Shown piece by piece: positions 8,369 through 17,645 of a stretch of 64,000 nt of DNA. The notes beneath the pieces were generated by a model that ran no database searches, was not told where the DNA came from, and saw only the letters and a program-made list of their open reading frames with translations. This DNA is from Parasutterella secunda (GTDB lineage: Bacteria; Pseudomonadota; Gammaproteobacteria; Burkholderiales; Burkholderiaceae_F), in contig NZ_JACJKX010000001.1 in assembly GCF_016901835.1 (NCBI RefSeq), positions 217,998-281,997 on the forward strand, in the 5' to 3' direction. A program made the translations under genes and the position numbers. How positions within the stretch are numbered: position 1 is the stretch's first letter; each line of letters opens with the position of its first letter.

Positions 8369-10018
8369 TTATTTTTCGCACTTGATCGTGCAACGGGGTT
8401 TGATTTGTTTGAAGAAATCATTGCCCTTGTCATCGACCAAAATGAAGGCCGGGAAGTCTTCAACTTCGATCTTGTAGACAGCTTCCATACCGAGATCGGG
8501 CCATTCGATGCATTCAATGCTCTTGATGGAGCTTTCGGAAAGAACAGCAGCAATACCGCCGATCGTGCCGAGGTAGAAACCGCCGTGCTTCTTACAAGCA
8601 TCGGTCACCACTTGAGTACGGTTACCCTTGGCAATCATCACCATGGAGCCGCCGTGGCTTTGGAAGAGGTCAACGTACGGATCCATACGGTTAGCCGTTG
8701 TCGGACCCATTGAGCCGCAGGGATGGCCTTCCGGAGTCTTTGCGGGACCTGCATAGAGTACCGGGTGATCCTTGATGTATTGCGGGAGGTCCTTGCCGCT
8801 GTCGAGCAATTCCTTCATACGGGCGTGAGCGATGTCACGAGCCACGATGATGGTGCCGGTCAACGACACACGAGTGGAAACCGGGTACTTGGACAATTCC
8901 TTGCAGATTTCGCTCATCGGTTGGTTCAGATCGATCTTGATCGTTGCACCTTCACCGGCTTTACGGAATTCTTCAGGAATCAATTCGCCGGGGTTGGAGT
9001 CGAGTTTTTCAATCCAAACACCGTCCTTGTTGATCTTGGCTTTGATGTTGCGGTCAGCCGAGCAGCTCACGCCCATACCGACCGGGCAGCTTGCGCCGTG
9101 GCGCGGCAAGCGAATGACGCGCACGTCGTGGGCCATGTATTTACCGCCGAATTGAGCACCCAAACCGATGTTTTGAGCAGCTTCCAGAAGCGTCTTTTCG
9201 AGTTCGACGTCGCGGAAAGCACGGCCGGTTTCGTCACCCGTGGTGGGCAAGTTGTCATAGAAGTGCGTGGAGGCAAGCTTCACGGTGAGCATCGTCTTTT
9301 CAGCAGAGGTACCGCCGATCACAAAAGCGATGTGATACGGAGGGCAGGCTGCCGTACCCAAGGTCTTCATCTTTTCGATGAGGTAGGGAACGAGTGTCTT
9401 CGGATTCAAAATGGCTTTTGTTTCTTGGAAGAGGTAGCTCTTATTGGCAGAGCCGCCACCCTTGACGACACACAAGAAGTTGTATTCATTGCCTTCGACG
9501 GCTTCGATATCGATTTGAGCCGGCAGGTTGCACTTGGTGTTCTTTTCTTCGTACATCGAAAGCGGAGCGTTTTGAGAATAACGCAAGCTATCGGTGGTGT
9601 ACGTTTGGAACACGCCTAAGGAGAGGGCTTCTTCATCGCAGAAACCGGTCCATACAGCCTGACCTTTTTCACCGTGGATGATGGCGGTACCGGTATCCTG
9701 GCAGAAGGGCAATTCGCCTTTGGCAGCCACTTCGGCGTTGCGAAGGAAGGACAAAGCAACATACTTGTCGTTATCGGTAGCTTCCGGATCTTTGAGGATC
9801 TTGGCTACTTGTTCGTTGTGGGAGCGACGAAGCATGAAGTTCGTGTCATGGAAGGCTTGTTTGGCCAAAAGCGTCAAAGCTTCCGGTTGAACTTTCAAAA
9901 TCTTGTGACCTTCAAATTCGCCTTCGGAGACGTAATCCTTGGTCAACAAGTAATATTCCGTGTCGTCTTTACCGAGTTGGAACATCGGAGCGTATTTAAA
10001 TTCAACAGCTTGAGCCAT
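8369..10018 (-). CDS. fum: Class I (iron-sulfur) fumarate hydratase
   Basis: A 549-residue class I fumarase, the length of E. coli FumA/FumB. The N-terminal domain contains the [4Fe-4S] ligand motif [11 protein letters not shown] and later [15 protein letters not shown]. The C-terminal beta domain has [27 protein letters not shown] and [20 protein letters not shown]. It interconverts malate and fumarate. AAGGAG lies 13 nt before ATG 10018. Next to dcuB on the same strand, it fits the fumB-dcuB pairing used in anaerobic fumarate respiration in enterobacteria. Confidence 0.95.
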   Translation of the reverse strand: MAQAVEFKYAPMFQLGKDDTEYYLLTKDYVSEGEFEGHKILKVQPEALTLLAKQAFHDTNFMLRRSHNEQVAKILKDPEATDNDKYVALSFLRNAEVAAKGELPFCQDTGTAIIHGEKGQAVWTGFCDEEALSLGVFQTYTTDSLRYSQNAPLSMYEEKNTKCNLPAQIDIEAVEGNEYNFLCVVKGGGSANKSYLFQETKAILNPKTLVPYLIEKMKTLGTAACPPYHIAFVIGGTSAEKTMLTVKLASTHFYDNLPTTGDETGRAFRDVELEKTLLEAAQNIGLGAQFGGKYMAHDVRVIRLPRHGASCPVGMGVSCSADRNIKAKINKDGVWIEKLDSNPGELIPEEFRKAGEGATIKIDLNQPMSEICKELSKYPVSTRVSLTGTIIVARDIAHARMKELLDSGKDLPQYIKDHPVLYAGPAKTPEGHPCGSMGPTTANRMDPYVDLFQSHGGSMVMIAKGNRTQVVTDACKKHGGFYLGTIGGIAAVLSESSIKSIECIEWPDLGMEAVYKIEVEDFPAFILVDDKGNDFFKQIKPRCTIKCEK

Positions 10019-10096
10019 TTTTTGTTATCTCCTTAATATTTTTCGGCGCGTTAAATAAGGGGTTTGATTAGAGGCGCCGTTTCTTACTCATCATAG

Positions 10097-10136
10097 AAAA
10101 ACGGCAAGTAATTGAACTTATTCAACTACTTGCCGT
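10097..10136 (-). terminator. dcuB terminator
   Basis: Stem ACGGCAAGTA (10101-10110) with TACTTGCCGT (10127-10136), extended internally by TTGAA/TTCAA, followed on the minus strand by TTTT. It separates dcuB from the fumarase gene. Confidence 0.8.
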
Positions 10137-10172
10137 ACATCATTTGCTATTGACTCGCAATAGGGTTTCAGA

Positions 10173-11510
10173 CTATACGAAACCGTACATAGCAGCGAGC
10201 AACCAGCCCGTGATGGAAGCCACGATCACACCGGTCAAGCCCGGGATGATGAAGGAGTGGTTGATCACGAAGCGGCCAATCTTAGTCGTACCGGAGCGGT
10301 CGAATTGAATGGCGGCCAAGTCGGACGGGTAGGTCGGCAAAATGTAGTAGCCGTAGCAAGCGGCAGAGAAAGCCACAATGATGCCGGGGGAGACACCCAC
10401 GCCCAAGGCAGCCGGAACGATAAGAGCCAAAGCAGCAGCTTGAGAGTTCACGAACTTAGAAACCAAGAGCAACACGACAGCGTATGTCCACGGATATTGG
10501 TTCACGTAACCGACCAAAGCGTTCTTCAAGTCAGCCAAGTGAGCAGCAATCATCGTATCGGCCATCCAAGCCACACCGTACACGGCCACGACAGCCACAG
10601 CACCGGAGCGGAACACACTGTTCTTAGCCACGTCAGAAGCCTTAACGTCGCAGAAGATGACCATCAAGGAGCCGGCGATCAACATGAACATTTGAATGGC
10701 AAGCGTCATGGACAAGCCTTTCGGACGCAATTGCGGGAACATACCGAGAATGGCAACGATCACGACCACACCCAAGAAGAGGTACAGGGACAGCCATTGC
10801 TTCTTGGAGAACTTGCGACCGATCAAGGTAGCGGTTTCACCATAGACGTATTCCTTCATTTCCGGATCGGAAATCAACTTTTGGAATTCTTCGTCCTTGT
10901 CCAAATCCTTACCGCGGAACCAGGAGAAGAGGCCCACAGCAAACACACCGACGATACCGCCAGGGATGGTGATGGAGAAGAGGTCAACGAAGCCGAAGGG
11001 CTGACCGTTGATGGTGTAGCCTTCCAACATGGCGATCGTGGAAGCGGTAGCCACAGCAGCCGGAGAGCAGATCACGCCCATTTGAGAGGCGATCGTGGAA
11101 CCGGCCAACGGACGTTCCGGACGGATGTTGTTCTTAATGGCAACGTCATAGATAATCGGCAACATCGTGTATACGACGTGGCCCGTGCCGCACAACACGG
11201 TCAAGAACCAGCAGACGTACGGAGCGAGGAAGCAGACGTAGCGGGGATTACGACGCAAAATCTTTTCAGCGATTTGCAACAGGCAGTCCAAACCACCGGC
11301 AGATTGCAAGGTAGCGGAACCGCAGACCACGGCCAAAATCGTGAGCATCACGTCGACCGGGGGTTTGCCGGGTTTGAGGCCGAAGCCAAAAACCAAGACG
11401 AGCAAGCCGACGCCGCCCAACAAACCCAATGCCATGCCGCCCTTACGAGCGCCATAGAACAAGCAGATAAGCACAACTAATAGTTGTAGCCAAAAGTCTA
11501 AACCAATCAT
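10173..11510 (-). CDS. dcuB: Anaerobic C4-dicarboxylate transporter, DcuB type
   Basis: A 445-residue, strongly hydrophobic carrier of the DcuA/DcuB family. It has [58 protein letters not shown] and the C-terminal [20 protein letters not shown] motif. These carriers exchange fumarate, malate or aspartate for succinate during fumarate respiration. AGGAAA precedes ATG 11510. It is clearly more distant from the two other Dcu paralogues in this window than those are from each other. Confidence 0.92.
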   Translation of the reverse strand: MIGLDFWLQLLVVLICLFYGARKGGMALGLLGGVGLLVLVFGFGLKPGKPPVDVMLTILAVVCGSATLQSAGGLDCLLQIAEKILRRNPRYVCFLAPYVCWFLTVLCGTGHVVYTMLPIIYDVAIKNNIRPERPLAGSTIASQMGVICSPAAVATASTIAMLEGYTINGQPFGFVDLFSITIPGGIVGVFAVGLFSWFRGKDLDKDEEFQKLISDPEMKEYVYGETATLIGRKFSKKQWLSLYLFLGVVVIVAILGMFPQLRPKGLSMTLAIQMFMLIAGSLMVIFCDVKASDVAKNSVFRSGAVAVVAVYGVAWMADTMIAAHLADLKNALVGYVNQYPWTYAVVLLLVSKFVNSQAAALALIVPAALGVGVSPGIIVAFSAACYGYYILPTYPSDLAAIQFDRSGTTKIGRFVINHSFIIPGLTGVIVASITGWLLAAMYGFV

Positions 11511-11864
11511 GGTAAGTTTCCTTTATTTCTCTTATAACAATAGAAGAGGCTACGTTTCCGTAACCCTTTCTAAGCAAGTGCATTGTCACATATGCAAACA
11601 TTTTTGTGGCCCCGCTCTCGCTTTAGTTTTTGAGATAAGGACAAATGTTTCAGGCGTCTTAACAAAAGTAAACAAAAGTCGTTAGGGATTACCCGTAAAT
11701 TTTGACAAAGTAGGTAGGTAAAAATCCCTAATAGGTAATAAAAAAGCTGCTGATTATGATTTTTTTCGTGAGGGTTAACGCTAAGGTTTTGTAACATAAA
11801 ATGTAAAAATGCGTGAAATATCTGTGAAAGAAATACTTCTAAAGCAAGTATTTGTATTTGAATT
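11511..11864 (-). promoter_or_regulatory. dcuB upstream region with a 9-bp inverted repeat
   Basis: This 350-bp AT-rich stretch contains no convincing gene. The notable element is a spaced inverted repeat, TTAGGGATT at 11682-11690 and AATCCCTAA at 11723-11731, with GGTAGGTA between the arms. It could bind a regulator (two-component or NarL-like), but no known consensus is clearly matched. A 75-codon open frame across it has no coding character. Confidence 0.35.
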
Positions 11865-11894
11865 GAAAAAGCGGGGAGGCCGTCTCCCCGCTTT
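11865..11894 (-). terminator. Terminator of the dcu gene at 11918-13252
   Basis: Perfect stem AAAGCGGGGA (11868-11877) with TCCCCGCTTT (11885-11894), extended by one G-C pair, running into five T on the minus strand. Confidence 0.92.
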
Positions 11895-11917
11895 AAAAGA
11901 ACTCTTCAGAGTGTGGA

Positions 11918-13252
11918 TCAGAGCATCATTTGAGAGATGAACCAACCGGCAGCAGTACCGACGATGACAAATGCCAGGCCGGGTCGCATGTAACTGTGGT
12001 TAAACACAAAGCTGCCCAAGCGAGTGGTGCCGGTACGGTCAAAAGCCGTGCAACCGATTTGAGCGCCACCCGGGATGACGAAGTCACCGTAGCAGGAAGC
12101 CCAGATACCGACTAAGAGTTGCGGGCTCAGACCCAAAGCCAAACCGATCGGCATCAAAATCGTGGTACTCACGGTCGGTGAGAAGATCACGGAGCTGAAG
12201 CAGAAGCACACTACACAGAAAATGATGGGCGAAGAGCTCGCAATATCAGAGAAGTAGTGTACGAAGACGTCTTTGTGCGTATCAAAGAACGTGCCCGTGA
12301 GCCAAGAGATACCGAAAACACCCACCACACCGATCAAACCGGAGCGGAAAACGGAGCCGGAGGCGAATTTGTCGCTCGGCACTTTGCACACTACGATGAT
12401 CAGCAAGGCCGTGGCAAGCATCACCATTTGAATCAAGGAAGGAATCGGCAATTGGCTGATCTTGCCTGCGATTTCCCAAGACGGGCGCAACGATTCGGAA
12501 GAACCGATCGTAATGGAGGTGAGAATACCGATAGCAAAAATCAACACACCGATCTTGGCACCCTTAGTGGGTTCCTGAGTGATGCGATCGGTATGAGTCA
12601 CTTGCAACTCGGTGTATTGTCCGGTTTGAACACGATGCAGGAATTCAGGATCTTTTTCGAGTTCACAACCGCGCCAGTTCACGGACAGACAGGCAGCCAA
12701 AACGGCGATGAAGTACGTGGGAACAGACACGCTCAAAATGTCCAGGAGCGTGTAGCCGTAAGCGGACATGATGCCCACCATGGCAGCCATGGCGGCACTC
12801 ATCGGGCTTGCCATCACGCCGATACCGGCACAGATCACAGAGGCAGAGACAGCTCTTTCAGGACGAATTTTCTGAGAGGCAGCCACTTCAGCGACCACCG
12901 GATAAACGGCAAAAGCAACGTAGGCCGTACCCACGAAAATAACGAAGATGGAGCAGACGACCGGGCCGACAAAGTTAATGGCTCTCGGCCACTTGCGAAG
13001 CAGCTTTTCGGCCAATCCGACCAAATAATCCAAACCGCCCGAGCCTTGCAAAACACTCGTACAGGCAATCACGGCCGTGATAATTAACAGAACGGAAACA
13101 GGAGGAGAGCCCGGCTGCATGCCGAAGCCAAGAACGAGGATGCTGACGCCGAAGCCGCCTGCCGCACCCAAACCGACACCGCCGAAGCGGCCGCCCACGG
13201 CCAAGCAGACCAGAACGACAGCGAGCTGGAGCCAAAATTGGACATCAACCAT
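11918..13252 (-). CDS. Dcu family anaerobic C4-dicarboxylate transporter (paralogue 1)
   Basis: A 444-residue membrane protein beginning MVDVQFWLQLAVVLVCLAVG, preceded by AAGGAAAA. It carries the Dcu signatures LQGSGGLDYLVGLAEKLLRK, VGTAYVAFAVYPVVAEVAAS, IRPERAVSASVICAGIGV and IGCTAFDRTGTTRLGSFVFN. It is close in sequence to the carrier at 20727-22061 and less so to dcuB. It diverges from the GntR regulator at 13554, with two palindromes in the shared promoter region, so it is a likely regulatory target. The substrate is probably a dicarboxylate or an amino- or N-substituted dicarboxylate; the exact one is unknown. Confidence 0.88.
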   Translation of the reverse strand: MVDVQFWLQLAVVLVCLAVGGRFGGVGLGAAGGFGVSILVLGFGMQPGSPPVSVLLIITAVIACTSVLQGSGGLDYLVGLAEKLLRKWPRAINFVGPVVCSIFVIFVGTAYVAFAVYPVVAEVAASQKIRPERAVSASVICAGIGVMASPMSAAMAAMVGIMSAYGYTLLDILSVSVPTYFIAVLAACLSVNWRGCELEKDPEFLHRVQTGQYTELQVTHTDRITQEPTKGAKIGVLIFAIGILTSITIGSSESLRPSWEIAGKISQLPIPSLIQMVMLATALLIIVVCKVPSDKFASGSVFRSGLIGVVGVFGISWLTGTFFDTHKDVFVHYFSDIASSSPIIFCVVCFCFSSVIFSPTVSTTILMPIGLALGLSPQLLVGIWASCYGDFVIPGGAQIGCTAFDRTGTTRLGSFVFNHSYMRPGLAFVIVGTAAGWFISQMML

Positions 13253-13437
13253 TTTTATTTTCCTTGGAAAAAGACCTAAGAGAGGAGCAAAAAAACACTC
13301 CGTCGTATTTGCGGCTAATCGTATGCGCCTTTTGCGGGATTTTCAAACTGAATTCATTTTCAACAAATATCAACATTTTCGAAAATGACAGAGACTAATT
13401 GTTGAAAATCTTCATTTTTCAAGCGTTTATGGCACAA

Positions 13438-13451
13438 ATATCAGCTGATAT
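13438..13451. promoter_or_regulatory. 14-bp palindrome in dcu/gntR intergenic region
   Basis: ATATCAGCTGATAT is a perfect palindrome in the 300-bp gap between divergent dcu and gntR. It may be a second operator; no other copy was noticed in the window. Confidence 0.4.
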
Positions 13452-13478
13452 ATCAAAAGAATCTTATCGGGAAACTCC

Positions 13479-13495
13479 TTATTTGTCGACAAATA
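13479..13495. promoter_or_regulatory. Putative GntR/FadR-type operator
   Basis: TATTTGTCGACAAATA (13480-13495) is a perfect 16-bp palindrome. Its core TTGTCGACAA fits the GT-N(2-3)-AC pattern bound by FadR-subfamily GntR proteins. The 15-mer TTATTTGTCGACAAA (13479-13493) recurs exactly at 23579-23593 upstream of the argH-like operon. It lies about 60 bp upstream of the gntR start, suggesting autoregulation. Confidence 0.7.
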
Positions 13496-13553
13496 TTAAA
13501 CTATTTTATAAGGAGATACCCCTAAAATTTTTAAAGATAATCAATGAGTAGCA

Positions 13554-14267
13554 ATGAATCAGCCTATAATGCCTTCAACATTTTTTGAAAGGCATTCGAA
13601 CAAAATGCAACAAAACGACAATTTGTTTGAACAAATTCGGGATCACTTGCAAAAACAGGCAAGAAACGGTGAACGCATCGATACGGAGACGGAATTGGCC
13701 AAACGATTCGGTGTGACACGTTACCGTATTCGTAAAGAGTTGGACATTCTCACTCAGATGGGCATCCTTGTTCGCACACCCAAACGCGGAACGACCGTTC
13801 GGGAAGTGGGGGCAAGCAGTCTTCGCAATCAAATTCAGATGCGTTTTGACGTTGCTAATTTTGATGTTCAGGAATTTATCGAAGCACGTGCCTTGGTGGA
13901 ATGTTCTTTAATGCCGCTCGTGAGCCGTCGTATTACGCCTGCATTGGCTTCCCGTTTGGAAGGGACGCTCAATAAGATAGAAGAGCACGCCGATGAGCCT
14001 TTGGTGGCTGATAAATTTGACCGAGAGTTTCATTTATTGCTCTTGGAAGGATGCGGCAATCGGGTTCTTCAGGTTTTCTCCGGAGTATTGGTGACTTATT
14101 TTGAAAAAACGTCTCACCGTATTGCCAATATGGACAGACAATTCTTTTTGGACATCGCTCATCAGGAACGGGAGATTTTGAGAGCTATTCGATTGGGGGA
14201 CGCTGAAAAAGCTTCCGCACTTCTGAGAGCACACTTAATGGAACAGTCTCAGTTGTTGCCTCTCTAA
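13554..14267 (+). CDS. GntR-family regulator, FadR subfamily (FCD domain)
   Basis: A 237-residue protein with an N-terminal winged helix (about residues 22-80; TETELAKRFGVTRYRIRKEL, then a GTTV wing) and a C-terminal FCD ligand domain. In the FCD domain, E-ARALVECSLMP, DREFHLLLLEGCGNRVL and HQEREILRAIRLGDAEKA hold the usual metal- and ligand-binding Asp/His positions. The start is uncertain: ATG 13605 (MQQNDNLFEQ) is an alternative with AAAGG upstream. Divergent from dcu. The shared operator links it to the argH-like/dcu/PrpD operon, so its ligand may be the substrate or product of that pathway. Confidence 0.88.
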   Translation: MNQPIMPSTFFERHSNKMQQNDNLFEQIRDHLQKQARNGERIDTETELAKRFGVTRYRIRKELDILTQMGILVRTPKRGTTVREVGASSLRNQIQMRFDVANFDVQEFIEARALVECSLMPLVSRRITPALASRLEGTLNKIEEHADEPLVADKFDREFHLLLLEGCGNRVLQVFSGVLVTYFEKTSHRIANMDRQFFLDIAHQEREILRAIRLGDAEKASALLRAHLMEQSQLLPL

Positions 14268-14285
14268 AATGCACACAATAAAAAA

Positions 14286-14314
14286 TCGGGAGCCCATGAT
14301 GAGCTCCCTTTTTT
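14286..14314 (+). terminator. Bidirectional terminator between gntR and M20 hydrolase
   Basis: Stem GGGAGC (14288-14293) with GCTCCC (14303-14308), loop of 9 nt, six T on the plus strand and, on the minus strand, CGATTTTTT. It serves both convergent genes. Confidence 0.85.
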
Positions 14315-14333
14315 GCCTCAATTCAAAACGGTA

Positions 14334-15437
14334 TTAACCGATTAAGCGTTCAACCACATCGACCATCACATCAACACCCATCGGCAGGTATTGAGGATCA
14401 AAATGCATGGTTGCGGCATGAAGGCCGGGTGTTGCACCGACACCTAAACCGAAGTAGGCCGCTTTCATCGTGGGTTTATGCATCTTGTAGTAGTGGAAAT
14501 CTTCGCCACCGCCACCGCAAGCCGGAGCCAACGCATCCTCTCCTTGAGTGCGGACGATGGACTCAGCAACCATTTGCTTGAAGTCTTCGTCGTATTCAGC
14601 AGCCGGGCAGAAACCTAATTCGGAAATCGTGGCCGTTGCGCCGTAGGCTTCAGCTGTACCTTGCACCAACTTGGCAAAGCGATCACGGAAATCCTTCATA
14701 ATGGGATTCGTTTGAGCACGGCAGTCGAAGGTGATGACCGCTTTTTCAGGGATGGAATTCGTAGCGCCCTGATCGGCGTGGAATTGCGTGCATTTCATCG
14801 ACCAGATGTTGGTCGGGTTAAACCACATGTTTTGTGTGCCTTGAACGATGGCGCAGGCGACGTCAATAGCGTTGACGCCAAGGTGCGGACGTGCAGCGTG
14901 AGCGCTTCGCCCCTGAACGACGACTTGTAAAGTGTTGGAAGCCGTGTGGTTGACTGCCGGGCAAATCTTGCCTGCGGCAACGTCCTGAATCGGACGGATG
15001 TGAGCGCCTAAGGCGTAATCCACATCATCGACAACACCGGCTTTAATCATTTCCAAGGCGCCGGCGATGGATTCTTCGGCAGGTTGGAAAAGCAGTTTAA
15101 GGGTGCCTTTCTTCACCTTATCTTTGAGGCGGCTTGCCGCAGCCAACAGCATAGCCGTATGAGAATCGTGACCGCAGGCGTGAATGGCACATTCTTTACC
15201 GTCAATAGTAAAGGGCAAGGCATCCATGTCGGCGCGAAGCATGACGACAGGACCGGGTTCAGCTCCTTTGATCACACCCAATACACCGGTTGTGCCACCG
15301 ATGCCGGTTTGGGTTTCAATGCCCAACTCTTGAAGTGTCTTGGCAACGTAGGCAGAAGTTTTCACTTCCTGCATGGCCAATTCAGGGATTTTATGAAGTT
15401 CTTCCCACATTTTGATGGGATCGAGAATAACAGACAT
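14334..15437 (-). CDS. M20 family amidohydrolase (hippurate / N-acyl amino acid hydrolase type)
   Basis: ATG 15437 (MSVILDPIKMWEELHKIPEL) is chosen because AAGGAG lies 8 nt upstream; the longer frame from 15470 has no such site. About 367 residues, with the peptidase M20 metal motifs MLRADMDALP, HACGHDSHTAMLLAAA, LFQPAEESIAGALEMI, and the dimerisation-domain QGRSAHAARPHLGVNA. The family deacylates N-acyl amino acids or related amides in the cytoplasm. It lies downstream of larE (127-bp gap) and close to a presumed N-substituted-aspartate pathway, so an N-acyl or N-substituted amino acid is a reasonable guess for its substrate. Confidence 0.88.
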   Translation of the reverse strand: MSVILDPIKMWEELHKIPELAMQEVKTSAYVAKTLQELGIETQTGIGGTTGVLGVIKGAEPGPVVMLRADMDALPFTIDGKECAIHACGHDSHTAMLLAAASRLKDKVKKGTLKLLFQPAEESIAGALEMIKAGVVDDVDYALGAHIRPIQDVAAGKICPAVNHTASNTLQVVVQGRSAHAARPHLGVNAIDVACAIVQGTQNMWFNPTNIWSMKCTQFHADQGATNSIPEKAVITFDCRAQTNPIMKDFRDRFAKLVQGTAEAYGATATISELGFCPAAEYDEDFKQMVAESIVRTQGEDALAPACGGGGEDFHYYKMHKPTMKAAYFGLGVGATPGLHAATMHFDPQYLPMGVDVMVDVVERLIG

Positions 15438-15563
15438 GGACTTACTCCTTTTTCCAGTTTCCCATAACAAATTCAGTGTAGCGCCTTTGGTTTGTAATGC
15501 ACTTACAAAAATGCATGGAAGTAAAGAATTGTGATTAGAAAATGGCGCAGAAGAGCCAAAGAC

Positions 15564-16355
15564 CTAGTCCATGCTGCCGGATCGAAAACCTTCCAAGTCT
15601 AGTGTGACGTATTTCCAACCGAGCGATTTGAATTTTTGAGTCAGTTGTTCATGGATACAAAGAACTTTTTGTAAATTTTCCCTACTGACTTCAATTCGGG
15701 CAATTTCTCCATGTGAGCGAACCCGAACGGTTCCCAAATCAAAAGCTCTGAGCCATTGCTCGGCAGTATCAATTCGCTTCAGTAGTTCTGTTTCAAGAGT
15801 CTGACCATAAGGCAGGCGAGTAGCCAAACAGGAACCCGAGGGCTTTTTGGCCGCTTCAATATTAAAGAGAGTAAGAAAATGGCGGACGTCGGCTTTGTGC
15901 AGCCCCAAATCTTTCAATGGGCTGAGGGCACCTGACTCCCGAACAGCCTGAAGGCCGGGACGGTACTTGTTGAGATCGTCCAATTGAGTGCCCTCAAGCA
16001 GAATCGAGCAGCCGTGTTCGGCGGCAAAAGCTTTGAGTGCAGCGAAGATATTTTTCTTACACCGATAGCAACGGTCTTTGGGATTGTTTTCAATTCCGAT
16101 GGATTGGGGAGAGTCCAGGCGAATGATATGCAGATCTGTTTGAAAATCCTTTGCGATATTTTGAGCCTCTTCAAGAGCAGCTCTGGGCATCCAAGGGGTA
16201 TCGGCGTAAACAGCGTACACAGGAAAACGATTGCGGGCGGTCTCCAGTGTGAGCTTCAGCACTAAAACGCTGTCGGCCCCGCCCGAAAAGGCTACGGTTG
16301 CAGGGCCGGTGATGGTCAATCGGAAATGCTCTCGGAGTCGTTCGATATCAGGCAT
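15564..16355 (-). CDS. larE: ATP-dependent sacrificial sulfur transferase LarE
   Basis: LarE family: PP-loop VAFSGGADSVLVL near the N-terminus, then DRCYRCKKNIF with the CxxC pair, GTQLDDLNKYRPGLQAV and PSGSCLATRLPYG (third cysteine). It inserts sulfur into the nickel-pincer nucleotide (NPN) precursor. ATG 16355 (MPDIERLREHF) overlaps the larC stop by 8 bp; an ATG four codons upstream is an alternative. The cysteines CYRC plus SCLATR could indicate the cluster-bearing multi-cysteine LarE type, which is inference. Last gene of the methyltransferase-larB-larC-larE cluster. Confidence 0.92.
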   Translation of the reverse strand: MPDIERLREHFRLTITGPATVAFSGGADSVLVLKLTLETARNRFPVYAVYADTPWMPRAALEEAQNIAKDFQTDLHIIRLDSPQSIGIENNPKDRCYRCKKNIFAALKAFAAEHGCSILLEGTQLDDLNKYRPGLQAVRESGALSPLKDLGLHKADVRHFLTLFNIEAAKKPSGSCLATRLPYGQTLETELLKRIDTAEQWLRAFDLGTVRVRSHGEIARIEVSRENLQKVLCIHEQLTQKFKSLGWKYVTLDLEGFRSGSMD

Positions 16356-17640
16356 TTTCTGCTGCATTTTGAGCAAGTCGATAAAGGGTGGCCAAATCCA
16401 CGTGTTTTTCAAGCGCCAACGCTTTCACGCTGTCGTACTCAGGATAGTATCTTGTGTGAAAAACACCTGTTTCATCCGGCACTTCACAGGCCTTGACCGA
16501 AATTTCTCCGTAAGGCGTGGAGACGGTCATCATTTTGCGACTCAAAATTCGTCTCTGCCAGGTCCGGTAACGAATACCGATCGAAGTGGTATTGGCAAAA
16601 ATGATGTTTTCAAGTGCTTCCTGTCGTTCGGGTTTGCAAAGCACCGAGAGGATGTAAGCCGGACGGTTTTTCTTCATGAATACGGGACTGAACCATGCTT
16701 CCAAGGCGCCTGCCTGATAAAGCTTTTCAAGCGTGAAGCCCAACATTTCAGCCGTGCTGTCATCAATGTTGGTGCTCATTTGTACGACTTCATCAAGATG
16801 GGGATTTTGTTCGGCGGTTTCTATGAGGCTTGCACACAAAAGACTGGCCCGCTCGTAAGCGCGTTTGCCGGCTCCGAGGCCAGAGCAAATAATTTTGTAT
16901 TGTTGCGGGAGTTTGTCAGCCGTTTTCAGTGCGGCGACAATAGCTGCGCCGGTGGGGGTGACAAATTCGCCCCGGCAATCAATGCGAGTGAATGTCAAGG
17001 CATGCGCTTCGGCAATGTGCGATACGGCCGGTACCGGAATCGGCAAAATACCGTGTTGGCAACGAATTTCACCGTACCCCTCACCCAATGCGGTCACAAT
17101 GACTTGATCGACATTGAGATCGTCAATCAATACAGCCACCGATAAGATATCAACGATCGAATCCAGTGCGCCTACTTCGTGAAAATGCACTTCTTCTACA
17201 GCAACACCGTGAGCTTTGGCTTCGGCTTGAGCCACAATCGTGAAAATTTTCTTCGCAATAGACTTCGCATGGGGCGTAGCGACTGTTTGATCAATGATTG
17301 CAAAGATGTCATGAAGATGGCGGTGCTCGTGATGATGGTGATGATGATCATGAGCGATTTCGTGTCCGTGATCCTCTTCGTGGTGATGCTCGTGCTTTTG
17401 ACCAAAGAGGTAATTCATGTCGTGGTCATTGTCGGGAGCACCGTTTTTGAGTGTGACTTTGAAATCACACGCATCCAGAGCGTTTTTCTTGACTCGGGAA
17501 ATAGTAATTTCAAACTGCTGATCGGGCAGACTCTTTAAAACTGAGAGCAGTTTTTCGCGACTGGCCCCTAAATCCAAAAGGGCCGCAACGGTCATATCAC
17601 CGCTGATACCGGTTTGGGCGTCCAATACTAAAGCGGTCAT
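16348..17640 (-). CDS. larC: Nickel-pincer cofactor nickel insertion protein LarC
   Basis: A single 430-residue reading frame beginning MTALVLDAQTGISGDMTVAA, with the LarC motifs VHFHEVGALDSIVDI, CRGEFVTPTGAAIVAAL and STNIDDSTAEMLGF. Residues about 88-116 form a very histidine-rich stretch (fifteen His in about 29 residues), the nickel-binding segment. In Lactobacillus plantarum larC is split by a programmed frameshift; here it is one continuous frame. AAGGAATAACAATC precedes the ATG. It starts 5 bp after larB and overlaps larE. Confidence 0.93.
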   Translation of the reverse strand: MTALVLDAQTGISGDMTVAALLDLGASREKLLSVLKSLPDQQFEITISRVKKNALDACDFKVTLKNGAPDNDHDMNYLFGQKHEHHHEEDHGHEIAHDHHHHHHEHRHLHDIFAIIDQTVATPHAKSIAKKIFTIVAQAEAKAHGVAVEEVHFHEVGALDSIVDILSVAVLIDDLNVDQVIVTALGEGYGEIRCQHGILPIPVPAVSHIAEAHALTFTRIDCRGEFVTPTGAAIVAALKTADKLPQQYKIICSGLGAGKRAYERASLLCASLIETAEQNPHLDEVVQMSTNIDDSTAEMLGFTLEKLYQAGALEAWFSPVFMKKNRPAYILSVLCKPERQEALENIIFANTTSIGIRYRTWQRRILSRKMMTVSTPYGEISVKACEVPDETGVFHTRYYPEYDSVKALALEKHVDLATLYRLAQNAAENA

Positions 17641-17645
17641 GATTG

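Noticed and set aside
5824..10036. Long open frames antisense to pflB and the fumarase gene
   Set aside because: They follow from codon bias of the real genes on the other strand; no ribosome sites, no recognisable domains, low-complexity translations.
10257..13087. Long His/Gln/Asp-rich frames antisense to the dcu genes
   Set aside because: Mirror images of hydrophobic codons in membrane-protein genes; not coding.
16231..17145. A 304-codon plus-strand frame across larE/larC
   Set aside because: It lies antisense to two well-supported lar genes and shows no known motif.
17280..17400. Repeat-like GAT/CAT-rich stretch resembling a tandem repeat
   Set aside because: It is the codon pattern of the LarC histidine-rich segment, not a DNA repeat array.
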